Assembly: GCA_905221605.1 (NCBI GenBank) | Contig: CAJNDS010002176.1 | Location: 285,800-349,799, forward strand | Direction: 5' to 3' | DNA: 64,000 nucleotides | Source: Symbiodinium natans | Taxonomy: Eukaryota; Sar; Dinophyceae; Suessiales; Symbiodiniaceae | Shown: in pieces, positions 22,001-41,136 of the stretch | How the letters are laid out: each line of letters opens with the position of its first letter | Numbering within the stretch: the first letter of the stretch is position 1 | Made by a program: the position numbers and the translations under genes | Notes under the pieces: generated by a model | What the model was told of the DNA's origin: nothing | Database searches by the model: none | The model's input: the letters and a program-made list of their open reading frames with translations, nothing else

Positions 22001-24436
22001 CGCCGCCAGCCTCAACAAGCTTTTTTGGGCGGGGCAAGCCCGGCCCATAACGTAGATGCTTCGCTGCTTCGAGGTTCGACTCCGCTGAGACCTGCGGGGC
22101 CGTGCAGAAGAAGGCCGGCGGCCATGGACTGGAGGTGAAATTCTGTTGGCCTTGTGGGGACTCTAGGGGTGCACGATGGACTGACTGAAGACCACATGGC
22201 AGCATGCGTGTTGCTTCGCTTGTGCATGGAACGCTTCAGATCGGTTTCTAGATGGGTCATACGGCAAGCTCAGCATTTGAGGGCTGATGGCTCGGCTTTA
22301 TTGCAGCAAAGATCCGGAGTACAGCCCTTGCAGCTTTCTACCTGCTGTCTAGACTTACTAGCTGACAAGGTAACCTTTGACCGAAACTTTAACTTTGTAG
22401 GGTAAATATAATAATAATATTTGAAAGATTATGCCTTTTTTGGCCCAGGGTACTCAGCAACTAGGTAGAACATACGGCAAACCACGGGTGCCTGCGCATA
22501 CCTTACCTCCCAAGAGCCTCCGAACAAAGCTGGGTTCTGATGTGGCTCTTGAGTCGAGAAAAGGCTTGAGGATGTTTAGGGTGTAGGGTTTAGGGTGTAG
22601 AGGCCGTTGGGTTCGGGGATGAAGTGCCTGGGTAGTCATGAAATCTTTCTGCGTCGAGCGATGACACTAGGCATGTGTAGCTTTGACGGGCCTGGTGACA
22701 CAATCACGTCATGCACCCGCACACATCATACTGTTGGTACTTCTCGCCGTGATGCCTTCCAGGTGGCATCCTTGCGAACCACCCATTTTCCTGTCAAACC
22801 TGTCTGCATCGTGTGTCAACTCACAGGGGCGTTCCGCAGTTCTGGCTGGAGTTGATTTGTAAGAAGATGGTGGAGTTGTCAAATCCGACCGACCCCTTGA
22901 AAGGGGTCTCCACCAAACCAGTCGGGATTTGTTGTTCTGAGTCTAGTGTGCCACCGTCATGCACGTCTACTCCCCAATGGCGCCCTCTGCAGGACCACAC
23001 AAGTGCCTTGCTCATTCCCCCTTGAGTGACAAAGCTAACCTCACAAAACTCCACAACTCCCAAACCCGAAGCTTAAAGTCGAAAGCCTTACTAATTCCAA
23101 GCCCTAAACCTATAAGCTTTAACACCATGTCGATCGTAATATCACCAGGCCGGTGAGGAAAAGCTCCTGGTGGCTTGGGAGTTGATTAGAGATTTGGGGG
23201 TTTTGGGGTTTTGGGGTAAAGGTTTAGGGTTTAGGGTTTAGGGTTTAGGGTTTAGGGTTTAGGGTTTAGGGTTTAGGGTTTAGGGTTTAGGGTTTAGGGT
23301 TTGGGCTTTGAAGGGAGTTTTAGGGTGTGGGGTTTGGGGTTTTCGGGTTTGGGGATGAACGCTGTGAGGCTCCAAGTATATGCAGAATACCTCGGGGTCC
23401 AAATTCTGTAAATACTAAATACCATAAACCCTCCTTTCTCTGAAAAGTCCTAACCCTGAACCCTAAACCCTTTTAAACTCACATCGAGGCAAAGTTGGAG
23501 GAGAGTGTCCTATGTACTTATGTTCGAGGCGGTCCACGAAACAACCCTTGATACTTGCCAGGGCGTTGAGGTGTGATTTGCTACACCTAGGGGCCATGAT
23601 GGAAATGCAGGTTGCCACACAGAAGACGGTTGGTGCGATTGGCAAAGTTGGCAACGTTTGTTTGCCTTGGAAGGACTGTCAGCTATTGGATCAGAACTTA
23701 AGGGTTTCTCGGGTTCATAAAGGCATATTATCACGGCCCTTGTCAAATTCGCAACGTGAAGTGCTGTAGCTTGTTTCAGGATGAGCGGCCAGCAGTCTCA
23801 CCAACAGAGCACATCATCTGCATCCAGAATTAAGCTTTTTCTGGACTTTGCCCACCCACCCCCTGATGGGGCGACCCGCGTGTGCTGAAGGTGCTGACCG
23901 CGGGCGCAGGCAACGTGCTTCGAATCGCCCCGGCGCTTACAGCAGCCTGGCTTGTGATCTTTTGGCATCGTTGGGATTGGCAGGAAGTGTCACGAGCTGC
24001 GAGGACTGCACTTTAGAATGGCTTCTGATGAAAAACCAGGCAGATGCTCCGACAAGTGATGGACTTGCTGGTATCTGGCATCGTAGTCTAGTTGCAGAAC
24101 ATGCGAAAGATGTGCTGCTCGAAGCGGCTCTTCGTCCTTCAGCAAACGTCTCTCCGGCACATCACCAAGCCCTAGCGGCCCTCGCGCATGTCGGCGTCAA
24201 AGATGTATAGTTAAAAGGAGACATGTGGGGGTTTACGATAATCAGGGACCCCTAATATAGACCCCCAAATAGTAGGATCCCCTTATTTATAGTAAGGACG
24301 CCAACAAGGTACCCCTGTCGTAAACCCCCAATGTGTTTAAGGGGAGATGAACTCTAAGGTGGGTCCGAAGGATGTTGATGCTGCCCTTGAGCGCCTGGAG
24401 AAGGTCGCGTCGTGTCGGAGATGTTGCTGGGTTTAG
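6118..24436 (+). CDS. argD-like: acetylornithine aminotransferase-like, about 18 kb, many exons
   Basis: Fold-type I class III PLP aminotransferase, probably N-acetylornithine or ornithine aminotransferase of arginine metabolism. Exons read by homology: 6118-6184, 6998-7035 (GEEYLDFTAG), 10652-10709, 11004-11056 (AFFCNSGTEANEAAIK, the PLP-phosphate motif), 11299-11358, 11663-~11727 (AFHGRTMGALS), 15743-15799, 17539-17589 (VEPIQGEGGVVPG), 18484-18516 (LLVFDE, with the cofactor Asp), 18749-18790, 18915-18966 (LTLAKPLAG, with the Schiff-base Lys), 19861-19895, 20139-20187 (PGDHGSTFAG), 20558-20628, 21525-~21604, 23891-23941 (TAGAGNVLRIAPALT), 24371-24436. Most donors are GC or GA with AG acceptors, and phases match at most joins checked. 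Missing so far: the NALGH segment before 10652, and pieces near 15.8-17.5, 17.6-18.4 and 21.6-23.9 kb. The stop TAG falls in a GGGTTTAGG sequence. The true start may lie upstream. The family is secure. The exact substrate is inferred. Confidence 0.88.
6196..6247 (+). repeat. TTTAGGG array inside a 23-bp duplication
   Basis: About 7 units, 11 bases after the exon ending at 6184. The 23-bp sequence at 6170-6192 (exon end plus GA donor) is repeated exactly at 6250-6272 on the other side of the array. Confidence 0.95.
6336..6401 (+). repeat. telomere-type array, TTTAGGG strand
   Basis: About 9 units in the same intron, preceded by degenerate TTAGGGCA units. Confidence 0.95.
7051..7210 (+). repeat. 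degenerate telomere-like array (TTATAGGG/TTAAGGG)
   Basis: Units such as CTTATAGGG and TTAAGGG start 15 bases after the exon ending at 7035. The orientation is the same as the perfect TTTAGGG arrays that follow other exons. Confidence 0.75.
7650..7697 (+). repeat. AATAGT-type microsatellite
   Basis: Short AATAGTAATAGTAA run. A second, longer copy of the same motif is at 9626-9755 in the same intron. Confidence 0.85.
7915..8985 (+). CDS. intact 356-aa hypothetical protein inside an aminotransferase intron
   Basis: Uninterrupted ORF, 356 codons from ATG 7915 to TGA 8983-8985. The frame is open further upstream to 7483, but that part runs through a microsatellite and a G-run, so the ATG at 7915 is the more likely start. 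Residues about 38-85 have heptad-like spacing (LRGEMQALRW, LRLSSVEKEL) suggesting a coiled coil. Residues 87-107 are acidic (DSFDEDASDADSQD), residues 183-243 are very basic (RRLKRKLTRT, RKKKG), and the C-terminus is Trp/Tyr-rich. There is no signal peptide or membrane helix. It lies on the same strand within the intron between the exons at 6998 and 10652, so it may be a nested intronless gene, a retrocopy, or a long unrecognised exon. No family is recognised. Confidence 0.6.
   Translation: MSAIALQVSKMALSQGLTCGINQLYATMQDARQPDPHSDLQVLRGEMQALRWQVQDHELRLSSVEKELFKDRLHNMEVSKRRMVRIVDSFDEDASDADSQDGQAEQARRCLFALTLDAFPDELSNVGHILKAIHDMDSVKDPRTSPITLLIPRCATMDGVLHQVIQVLEDIIPTLSSDTAGPRRLKRKLTRTLTTAREVRRSISAMKPDRESAWLRKTKSIASEINQRKGSWSRKKKGLGFNRDRNFHYCSSHPFKPVSDDADDCFVYSGSLQEINHWISEWNRAYENLTQSQVDITTLEGYASSEYYAELWAIGSISKLGNFAWEGHVRNSYDDWDDGIRDGSLPSNWDSMYDTP
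9626..9755 (+). repeat. AATAGT hexanucleotide microsatellite
   Basis: About 21 hexamers with some variants. The open frames through it are artefacts. Confidence 0.95.
9908..10010 (-). repeat. telomere-type array, CCCTAAA strand
   Basis: About 14 units in the 3' part of the intron that ends before the exon at 10652. Confidence 0.95.
11584..11641 (-). repeat. telomere-type array, CCCTAAA strand
   Basis: About 8 units ending 21 bases before the aminotransferase exon that starts at 11663. Confidence 0.95.
12036..13375. repeat. about 203-bp tandem satellite built from palindromes
   Basis: The core GAGCCGGCTCGAATTTTCC recurs at about 12049, 12248, 12451, 12653, 12856 and then at shorter spacing (about 145 bp) near 13056, 13203 and 13346. 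Most units contain a perfect or near-perfect 28-bp palindrome centred on GAGCCGGCTC, a second hairpin (CAGGATCTA, 17-base loop, TAGATCCTG), and a half-related GAGCCTGCTCGAG block. The last units replace the hairpin with a different spacer that includes GACCCCAAGG. Frames crossing it encode only repeats such as SSRLEFSKK. Confidence 0.93.
13380..13620 (-). pseudogene. capsid-like fragment (polinton-like virus/virophage type)
   Basis: On the minus strand from ATG 13620 a frame reads through one TGA (13567-13569) into GLFSQVRYLPSKNIG and LPIEIELVTNATNCI, then runs into the satellite. The order G-L-F-x-Q-x-[KR]-Y-[LI]-P followed by [LI]-x-[IL]-E-L resembles the conserved strand region I know from double-jelly-roll major capsid proteins of polinton-like viruses and virophages. 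Only about 75 codons survive, and both gene ends are missing. The call rests on this one motif, so another origin is possible. Confidence 0.4.
13758..14500 (-). pseudogene. decayed class 3 lipase-like gene
   Basis: Three minus-strand pieces line up as one alpha/beta hydrolase. The first starts at ATG 14500 (to about 14340). A one-base shift leads into LYIAGTKSCRDVYGD (about 14275-14320), followed by the nucleophile elbow SHSLGS (14134-14151). A second shift near 14000 leads into DPVSMFEKG and HPYEDIGN, ending at 13758. In class 3 lipases the elbow Ser, the Asp of the DP-x-S block and a C-terminal His form the triad, and all three positions are present. One TGA, one TAA and two frameshifts interrupt it. 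Lipases of this class occur in virophages and polinton-like viruses, which fits the adjacent capsid-like fragment. A cellular lipase origin is not excluded. Confidence 0.5.
14515..14800. other. AT-rich segment with interrupted frames
   Basis: A + frame from ATG 14537 reads to about 14800 with one TAA and two TAG interruptions. The minus strand is also readable with TGA and TAG interruptions. No family is recognised. It is probably another decayed frame of the same element. Confidence 0.3.
15065..15145 (+). repeat. telomere-type array, TTTAGGG strand
   Basis: About 11 units with three CTTAGGG variants, just outside the right end of the virus-like element. A second short TTTAGGG run is at 15244-15292. 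Confidence 0.95.
15963..15984. repeat. G homopolymer
   Basis: About 22 consecutive G after an AT-rich stretch. Confidence 0.95.
16020..16660. repeat. inverted repeat of GATGCTCATGATGCTCGC units
   Basis: The left arm (about 16020-16215) has four to five copies of a unit containing GCTCATGATGCTCGCTTTGG. The right arm (about 16450-16660) carries the same units in reverse complement, including the linker GTGCCCAGGGCCTCGGGAT. The central 230 bases are unrelated. It lies in the aminotransferase intron before the exon at 17539. Confidence 0.85.
16975..17045. repeat. short introner-like element, family F
   Basis: Contains GGTTCCCTTATAAGGC and AAGAGGGTGCCCGGGTGCCC, shared with copies at 19988-20092 and 20700-20802. 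Confidence 0.5.
17469..17512 (-). repeat. CCCTAAA array between two copies of an exon start
   Basis: About 6 units. The 27 bases at 17442-17468 (intron end plus the first bases of the next exon) recur exactly at 17526-17552, which is the real exon start. Confidence 0.95.
18226..18336. repeat. introner-like element, family D
   Basis: Contains ACTAATAATTTTCCCCTATG, a C-run, and AATTATTTAGGCCCCTATAG. These match the halves of the element at 46236-46336. Confidence 0.55.
18989..19042. repeat. ATT microsatellite and T-run
   Basis: About 10 ATT triplets followed by a long T homopolymer, in the intron after the exon with the Schiff-base lysine. Confidence 0.9.
19988..20092. repeat. introner-like element, family F
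   Basis: Starts near TTCCCCTTTTTTAGGGCTTA, includes CTCCCTTATACGCCCC and ends near GGGTCTAGGA. The closest relative is at 20700-20802. Confidence 0.55.
20191..20313 (+). repeat. telomere-type array, TTTAGGG strand
   Basis: About 17 units with a block of CTTAGGG variants. It starts 3 bases after the exon end at 20187, so the GC donor is almost part of the array. Confidence 0.97.
20439..20535 (-). repeat. telomere-type array, CCCTAAA/CCCTATAAA
   Basis: C-strand units including four CCCTATAAA variants. It ends about 22 bases before the exon at 20558. Confidence 0.92.
20649..20687 (+). repeat. telomere-type array, TTTAGGG strand
   Basis: About 5 units, 20 bases after the exon ending at 20628. 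Confidence 0.95.
20700..20802. repeat. introner-like element, family F
   Basis: GATTCCCTTTGGTTTTAGGG, GGTTCCCTTATAAGCCC and GGGTCTAGGA blocks are in the same order as the copy at 19988. Confidence 0.55.
21369..21502 (-). repeat. telomere-type array, CCCTAAA strand
   Basis: About 19 perfect units, the longest perfect array here, ending 22 bases before the exon at 21525. Confidence 0.98.
21605..21695 (+). repeat. telomere-type array, TTTAGGG with TTTTAGGG variants
   Basis: G-strand array that starts within or right at the 3' end of the exon beginning at 21525. Confidence 0.95.
23220..23313 (+). repeat. telomere-type array, TTTAGGG strand
   Basis: About 13 units in the intron before the exon at 23891. 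A short CCCTGAA/CCCTAAA run follows at 23452-23474, so the order G-rich then C-rich holds. Confidence 0.97.
24221..24336. repeat. introner-like element, family B
   Basis: About 115 bp with inverted ends: GTGGGGGTTTACGATAA at the left and GTCGTAAACCCCCAATG at the right. Internal blocks are CAAATAGTAGGATCCCC and AAGGTACCCC. It lies between the last two aminotransferase exons. Confidence 0.8.
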
Positions 24437-27137
24437 GTTTTGGGGTTTAGGGTTTGGGGTTTGGGGTTTAGGTAGGGTTCTGTCAGCAGTTACCGATCGG
24501 CATTTGCAGACAGTCAACAGTAGAGGTAGTCGTGGCAGCACCGGGGGCGCGTTCTGGACTTCTGGATGTCACAACGTGAAACATTCTGCACCCGTACCAT
24601 GTTGGCTGAACAAGATGCCAGAAGTCACTCCACCTATGCATGAACCCTGGAACCCTTAATTTAGAGAACTACCCATGTAGTGGTATAGGGTATATGACCC
24701 ACTCTTGGGTGCTGGACGCATCCTTTTTGGGGCAGTTGCACTGGCCCTTTGCTCGAGGCCTTCGCTGCTGTCTATGCCACGGCAGCCGCCTGACGCAGTC
24801 AGAATTCTGTTGCCTGCGTGCTGGTCCGAGTTTCCAATGGGCTTTTGGTCCATCCGTAGTCTCGACGTTAGTAATTTTTTTCGCGAGACTAGAAAAGCAA
24901 GGAGCAAAGCAAAACTAATCCCGAGACTGGAGTCGCAGATTTTGGTGCATGATGATCGTGATAGGACTTCAACCTTCCATGCCGAGACCCTTCATCGTAC
25001 AGCCTCGCCCCTCTAATATACGCTAGTTCGGTTTCACTTGTGGCAACACTCTGACCTCGGAATCCTCGGGTTCCCAACTTGACTGAGCAGTTCACCTCGT
25101 CTAAGCAGCCATTGTGCAATCGTAGACAGTGCCTGTGAGAGCCACATAGTTCAGCCGCATGTCCGAATCACCTCGGACCAGCCGCAGTTCGCAATCTCTC
25201 TCTTGGTTATGCCATAGCTCTCGGGGTTCAGAAGTACCCGTATCAATCTAATCGTGTGCAAAGTAGGTTTGCTGATGGGCGGAGCTTGTTCTTTGTGATG
25301 CATGGAGTGCCGCATTCACTTGTTGAATGGGTGTGTGAACCCTTCGGGCGTGCGCTCTAACATGATGCGCGCTCTGTACAGTGTACAGGCAATTTCACCA
25401 GGTGGGGCAAACATGAGAGTCCCTTCCGACAACATGAGAAAGGGCGCCGACAGAATCCGTAATCGTTGGTTGTGTTGATGAGCAAGCAGATTTGTTCTGC
25501 GTTGGTTGTTGTATATGTATATGTTATAAACTGCAGGTCAACATCATATCAGGGAATAGAATAGTATTGTAGAATACGATTACGTATATATGTATAGATA
25601 TACAGTGAAAAGGCTGAGTTTCCGTGTTTGTCAGAAACCATAAGGTGAGAGAGGAACAGTAAGGCTTCGGCAGCTAGATCTGCACAACCCGCAGCCACTG
25701 CAGGATCTCACCACATGTTCGCATTGAAGAGTGTTTGTTCAAGCTAGCTACCTAAGCACAGACTGTCTCAAGGATCTTTGGCCACTTGCGTGTGCACGTG
25801 CGTTTATTATGTTGTGTCGAGGCCTCTACCGTAGGCAACCCTACCACCCGCGCGAAGCAGCTTGCAGACTGAAGATATTCAAGTCCGAACCCTCCTTATT
25901 GCATGCAGAAACCTCCTTCAGTAGCGCTGAGATGGCTGCTTTATCAGGGATTCTTGCTGTGGTTCATCGGCGGGGCCCACTTCCCCGAAATTCTCGGCGC
26001 TTGTCCCGCCTGCCATGGCCTCGGTAGAAGGGACGCAGCGCTTTCTTCAGCGCCTTGTGGGGCGCCAGGCAAGTCAGAGTGTCCGAAGGGTGTTCAAGCA
26101 TGATGGGCTGGTGTGGGGGAAGTTTGCTTGTTTTTGGTTCCTGGTTTGCCTTAGATGTGTTTTGGCTGGCTCAGGAAGCGGCATAGCCCTTATATATGGG
26201 GTTCAAGAGCCTGAAGTTGGCATTGCGGAAAGTCTCCTCCTCTCTCTCTCTCTCTCTCTCGGGCTTTCCCCTTCTCCCCTGTTCCCGCTGCATAAGTAGA
26301 TCTGCCCACGGGTGCTGTGCAAATGCTTGGTGCATTGCCTGATTTGAGAAAAGTCTGCCCACGGTTCAAGAATCAAGGCATCAACTTGTGACATGAGAGC
26401 CGCTTTCGGGATGAGTCTTTGGAATCTGTTCTCCACACGATATATTCCCCTTTGACCCTTTCCACCGGGACTATGAGGTACCTGATTAATTCCCTAATTC
26501 CCTATGTAAAAAAGGCACAAGTTGCACCCGACCTTCGAGAATCTTCGCCAGGCCCTCCATGCCAGCAATGCGCGGCGGCTGGGCCCATTCGCGTGCACCG
26601 CGGTGGGCTTCGGGCAGGGTTGCTTGGGTGAAGCAGGCTAGTCGGGTGGATCTGCTGGGAATAAACAGGAGCTCAGGGTCTCTGAAATGCGACGCGCATG
26701 GGGCTCGAGAGTCTTTTCAGATCTATGACCCTTCCCTGTTGCTGCTCAATGGGCCAGGTTTGTGCCCACATTCGATCCTTGCAAAAGAAATAGATCTTTC
26801 AACGTCTCAGGTCTAAGTTACAGGCCGCGAGCGACGCCAGCTTGAACAACTAATCAAAGCCCAGACCCTAAGACCAAACAATTTTGGAGGTGGGCTTCGG
26901 GGCCTACCGACTGGAGTCGGAGGCACAGGCGCCAGCACTGCGCCAGGCTCTGAACGCGACCCGTCCCCGAATGTAGAGGGAAAGCATGGCTTCAAGTTGG
27001 GTTCGAGCTGCTACTAGGGAATTTGCTGCGGGTTTCCATGTCCAACTTTCAAAATTCCCGAAACTCGCAAAACAAGGTGTGTCAGAGTTTCAATCTTCGT
27101 AAACCCATGTATGTCTGAAGGGCGACGCGATTTTGAG
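24437..27137. other. intergenic region
   Basis: No gene supported. It contains a family E fragment (24640-24712), a short AT-rich stretch near 25500-25600, a CT microsatellite (26240-26260) and small unrecognised frames. By position it should hold the 3' region of the aminotransferase gene and the promoter and first exons of the aldo/keto reductase. Confidence 0.5.
24640..24712. repeat. introner-like element, family E (partial)
   Basis: Has GAACCCTGGAACCC and GGTATAGGGTATATGACCC, which match part of the intron-forming element at 55532-55629. Confidence 0.45.
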
Positions 27138-36906
<9,769 letters not shown>

Positions 36907-37072
36907 GCGGAAAAAGAGACGAGGGGGGAAGAGGGCACAGGGAGTTGGGGTTTAGGGTTTAGAGGGTTTATAGGGTTTATAGGGTTTACAGGGTTTACAG
37001 GGTTTAGGGTTTAGGCTGGCTGGAGCATGTTAACAAGCTGTGTGAACCCTGGGCCTGCAACAACACGCAGTT

Positions 37073-37111
<39 letters not shown>

Positions 37112-37171
37112 CTAATTGCTCGCAATTGAGAACCTGGGGGTGCCACACTCCGGGCACAGAGCACATTGCTT

Positions 37172-37269
37172 GGGATGTTCCCCCTTATCCTAACAGTCCT
37201 TAGTCGGGATTCTCGTACCCCCCTATGATAATCCCTCTTAAGGACGGTTCGTGTAAGGGCGACCATCCC
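37172..37269. repeat. introner-like palindromic element, family A
   Basis: 98 bp from GGGATGTTCCCCCTTATCC to GTGTAAGGGCGACCATCCC. It also has the inner AACAGTCCTTAG/TTAAGGACGGTT inverted pair. Confidence 0.83.
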
Positions 37270-37600
37270 AACACATTGTCGACGTCCAGCTACCTCGCTG
37301 TGCCTCTCTGAAACCCAGGCAGCGCCTGGTGCGACACTTCGGGGTGCAGACCTGACCTCTCCTGCGAATCCAGAAGGGTTTCGCAGGAATCTCAGCGTCC
37401 TCACCCCACAAAGGGCCACAGAAAGCTCCCGAATCTTCAGGGCCACCTTGCTCTGACATGAAGCATCACGACGTGGGTTTCGAATCGCGGGGCTTGAAAA
37501 AAATGCTCCGGAGCCTTCAGTTCGACCCCAGTTCGGTGCAAGTCTGCTCGGGAGGGAGGTTGAAAAATGTGTGAAGTTCAACTCATATGGAGGTTGGGTA

Positions 37601-37692
37601 CCAGGACGGGCTATTCTATCCTATGACCCCCTTAAAACGGCCCCTTTGTAGGGTTGGTTATAGGGGTTCTAAGGCCAAACTGCCCATCACGG
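37601..37692. repeat. introner-like element, family C
   Basis: CCAGGACGGGC at the left pairs with GCCCATCACGG at the right. The core GACCCCCTTAAAACGGCCCC is shared. Confidence 0.72.
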
Positions 37693-38337
37693 CATCTTCT
37701 TGCAAGAATCCATGACTACATAGGCTGCTTCGATCCTGTTTGTAGTTTCGACCGTGGAAGGGTTCTATGCACGCAGGGCTGCTTCTGCGCTGCTTCTGCG
37801 GCTAGAGAATACCGGCCGAACAAAATTGACAACTGTCTTAATTCCTATGTGTGCAATAAATCAACAACGAACAATGTTGAGCCCGTTCAATCTGGTGCGG
37901 GTTACCTCTAGAATGGTGCAGTGCGTGTTCGCCCCCTCGTCACTCAAAAAGGACTAAACTAAACGCATGCTACCTGCGAGTCAGAACATCTGCGAAGGTT
38001 TGGGTCTACCAGCGAGAGTTTTGGAAAGGTCCCTGAAGATATGTGAAGAGCATATCCGAGTCTCTGGGATTTCGCCCCACTGCGGCTAGCACAGCGTTTG
38101 CACCCGCATGTCTTTTATAATTATGCAGGACACTGCTCAGCTTGAAGGACAGGCGCGGAACCTTGAAATGTTCTTGGTCAATCTGCTACCTACTACTTAC
38201 GATGGAGACCACCTTTTCCCCATAAATTCGTAGTCGGACAAAACTCGGACAGATATTGGTTCTCCATGTTTTGGTCATATCCATCGTTGGGGTTGCGGAC
38301 CTTCCAGGATCTTCTGGCTGCTCGGGTGAGTGCACCG

Positions 38338-38490
38338 AATATAGGGGTCGGAAGAATTACTAACATTATTCCTTTATGGCCCCTATATATATATACACTA
38401 GCATACCCCCCCCCCCCCCCCCAAAAAAAAAAAAAAAAATGATAAACAGAAAAAGCAAAGCCTATTCGAGTTTCTAAGGCCCCTGATAGT
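38338..38490. repeat. introner-like element, family D, C/A-run centre
   Basis: TATAGGGGTCGGAAGAATTAC, CCTTTATGGCCCCTATA, then a C-run and an A-run, then TATTCGAGTTTCTAAGGCCCC. Confidence 0.7.
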
Positions 38491-38696
38491 ATCCAGACAA
38501 CAAGGCGCTACAGAACTTGTTACAGTCACCGTTGAAGATAGGATCGCGAGTGCACTTTTTCCAGGAAGTTGAGGTTCATGAAGGCTTTTGTGGCTTTGCA
38601 GGCAGTGTCTGAACAAGTTAATTTCAGCAATTTGTTCCCAGGCAACAACGAACTCACAACGACGAAGCCCGAATCTCGCCAGAACTTCACACGATC

Positions 38697-38802
38697 TGGG
38701 GTTTACGATGTTAGGGGTACCTTATTGGGATCCATGTTCTAAGGGGGATCCCACAGTTTGGGGATCTGAAGTGGGAGGTTCCCCCTATCTTCCTAAACCC
38801 CC
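38697..38802. repeat. introner-like element, family B (reverse orientation)
   Basis: GGGGTTTACGATGTTAGGGG, GTACCTTATTGGGATCC and TCCTAAACCCCC. It is the family B layout on the opposite strand. Confidence 0.6.
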
Positions 38803-39530
38803 CCCCCCCCCCCATGTCAAGAAGCCCAGAAAGCGGCCTCAGCCACAGAGTCTGCGCTCGGCTGGGGCCCTCCGCCTGGGCTCACAGCAAGCTCCCCCCC
38901 CTCGGATGTCGTAGAAGCAGCTCTCTCGAAGCAGCGCACCGGAGCAGCCGAAGCTCTTCTGCTCCGGGGTTCCGGCATCGGAGGGATATTGAACTTTGCG
39001 TGGACTAGATTGGGACGTGCGTAGTTGGGCTTTGGGGTATATAGGGTTTGGGGTTTAGGTTTTAAGGTTCGTTAAAGCTGCAACGTGCAAGGGCATCTGC
39101 GAGTTCATTGGTTCATGGACAAGATCCCCCTGCCGGGTACCTGAGGGCCAACCAAATGGTCAGAATCTGGGAATCGTTGCAGCGACTGTGGAGTTGTGAG
39201 CTTGGGGGCGGTCAGATGCCTGTCAAAGGTTGGCGGCCAAATCTTGAGGAGCTGCTTATTGTCCTTGGCCATTATGGGTGATCTTCGAAATTGGGGTTCT
39301 TCCTCTTATTTTGTTTTTTTTTGTTGGGGGGGGGGGGGGGGTGGGGGGTCTTTTTCGTAACCTTAGAGACGAAGGCAATTTAATTCACGCTTCCGTTTCA
39401 TGGCCGCGCAGTCTGCAGACCGGCCCTTTCATCCAGTGCGTGCTGCCAGGTATAACCGGGTAGAGGGAAGATGTGGTGTTGGGCCACTTCCATCGCCTGA
39501 TCCAGGCGGGCATGGGGTCTTGCATCGGGG

Positions 39531-39617
39531 CGGTCTCATGGCTCCTATAACCCCCCTAAGAAGGCACTTTTATAGGGTTGATTGTGGGGATTATAGGGCC
39601 CCATAGCCCATCCTGGA
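39531..39617. repeat. introner-like element, family C
   Basis: CCTATAACCCCCCTAAGAAG, ATAGGGTTGATTGTGGGGAT, then CCCATAGCCCATCCTGG. Confidence 0.7.
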
Positions 39618-40218
39618 GTTTTTTTCCTGCCAGCAGCTTTTTGCGACTCTAGGCTGCGTATCTGCCACCACGTCATAGCTCCTCAGACATCCACAAGCTA
39701 CTCTGCCGAGAACCTGTTTCAAAAGAATGTGATACATGAGAATTTCTGAGATGTTAGTGAGGTAAGGGTGTAAGGGTGTATTTTCCAGGCCGCCGATCCC
39801 GAAACCGCTGCCTCAAACCTCGGCAGGAGAGGTCAGAGGCTTAGGAGAAGGCGACAGAAGCGGGCATCTTCAAGTCGAGCCAGTCGAGCCTTCGGGGTTC
39901 GGTTTCGATTTTGGGTTTGTGGGCTTGGGGGATTCATGGTGTGCGTGTCATGGTTTGGGGGTAGATTAAACAAGGCTCATGCACCCAAGCCGCTGAGCAT
40001 GAGCGGCTTGGGTCCGGGACCCAGAAGCCCTGCTAAATACGCTTTCGAAAGTTGATTGTGCTTATAAGCCCACACAGCCCCCAGAGAGCAAACATTGGCG
40101 CAGTTGCGGGGGGTGGGCCGCTTTCCAGGACACTCTGCGTGACGAGCCCGGCAGTATGCATCCCGCGGGGACAAAAGTTGTGCGCTCATGCCTCCAATCC
40201 AAGACGAAATCGTCTGTC

Positions 40219-40220
<2 letters not shown>

Positions 40221-40264
<44 letters not shown>

Positions 40265-40370
40265 AGGGAGAGGGAGAGGGAGAGGGAGAGGGAGAGGGAA
40301 AGGGAGAGGGAGAGAGAGAGAGAGGGAGCGAGAGAGAGAGAGAGAGAGAGAGAAGAAGAGAGAAAAAGAG
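40221..40370 (+). repeat. GAGAGG purine microsatellite
   Basis: GA dinucleotides followed by GAGAGG hexamers over 150 bp. The open frames in it are artefacts. Confidence 0.97.
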
Positions 40371-40727
40371 GGGGAATGCACCCCCGATGAGAAGGCATCG
40401 AGTTCTTGCTCTCTACAAAGACTCCACAACAGATGGATTGGGACGTAGGCCCCCCAAGTATGGCTCTTAATTCCAATAAGATGTGGAAAGCCAAGCCATC
40501 CGCGCCGTGACCCGAATGTGCCCTAAAACATATCCTACACCGGGTCCTACCCCAATACCCTTCCCTGATACCCTGATTCCCTTTTGCTTAAGTGTAGGGC
40601 TTAGGGTTTGGGTACCCTAAGACACCAACAGCCCCCCCCATACCAACATCCCATCCGTCCTGAATCCGAAAGCTAGGGGTAGGGCCTCAAGCGACTCCCT
40701 TAACCATCAGGGTGGTAGGGTGTCAAT

Positions 40728-40842
40728 GGAGGGGTCGGAATAATTACTAGTAGTACTACCTTCTAACCCCTATATGTTTATATACTATAGTAACCCCCAA
40801 ACCCCAATGAATTCTTTAAGGCCCTTCGAATAGTCGGGTATT
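40728..40842. repeat. introner-like element, family D
   Basis: GGGGTCGGAATAATTACTAG, CTTCTAACCCCTATAT, then CCCCAATGAATTCTTTAAGG and CCTTCGAATAGTCGGG. Confidence 0.65.
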
Positions 40843-41136
40843 AAGGCTATGAAGCGGTGCATGAACAACAACACATCCAGGAGGCTCATGTCATGGCTTT
40901 GTGCGATTCATGGAAGACTTTTCTATTGCCACAAGCAGCCTTGTGTTCTGCAGGTCCTGATCCCAAAGTTCAAAGCCCACAAAACCAAACCCCAAAAAAA
41001 ACCCAAACCACAAAAAGAAATCCCCAAAGCCCGCCAACGAAAACAAGGCCCAAACTCCCTAAACCCTTAACCCTAAACTCGAAACCCTCAACCCCAAACC
41101 CTGAACCCAATTTCCCCCTCCCCTCCGCGTCCACAG

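Larger units (their letters stand above)
36907..41136. other. intergenic region with several introner-like elements
   Basis: Holds a TTTAGGG/TTATAGGG run (36950-37013), a CT microsatellite (37078-37108), introner-like elements of families A, C, B and D, C- and G-homopolymers (38407-38422, 39328-39342) and a GAGAGG tract (40221-40370). Frames at 38588-38914 and 39278-39606 are open but not recognised. A first exon of the gene that follows may hide here. Confidence 0.5.
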
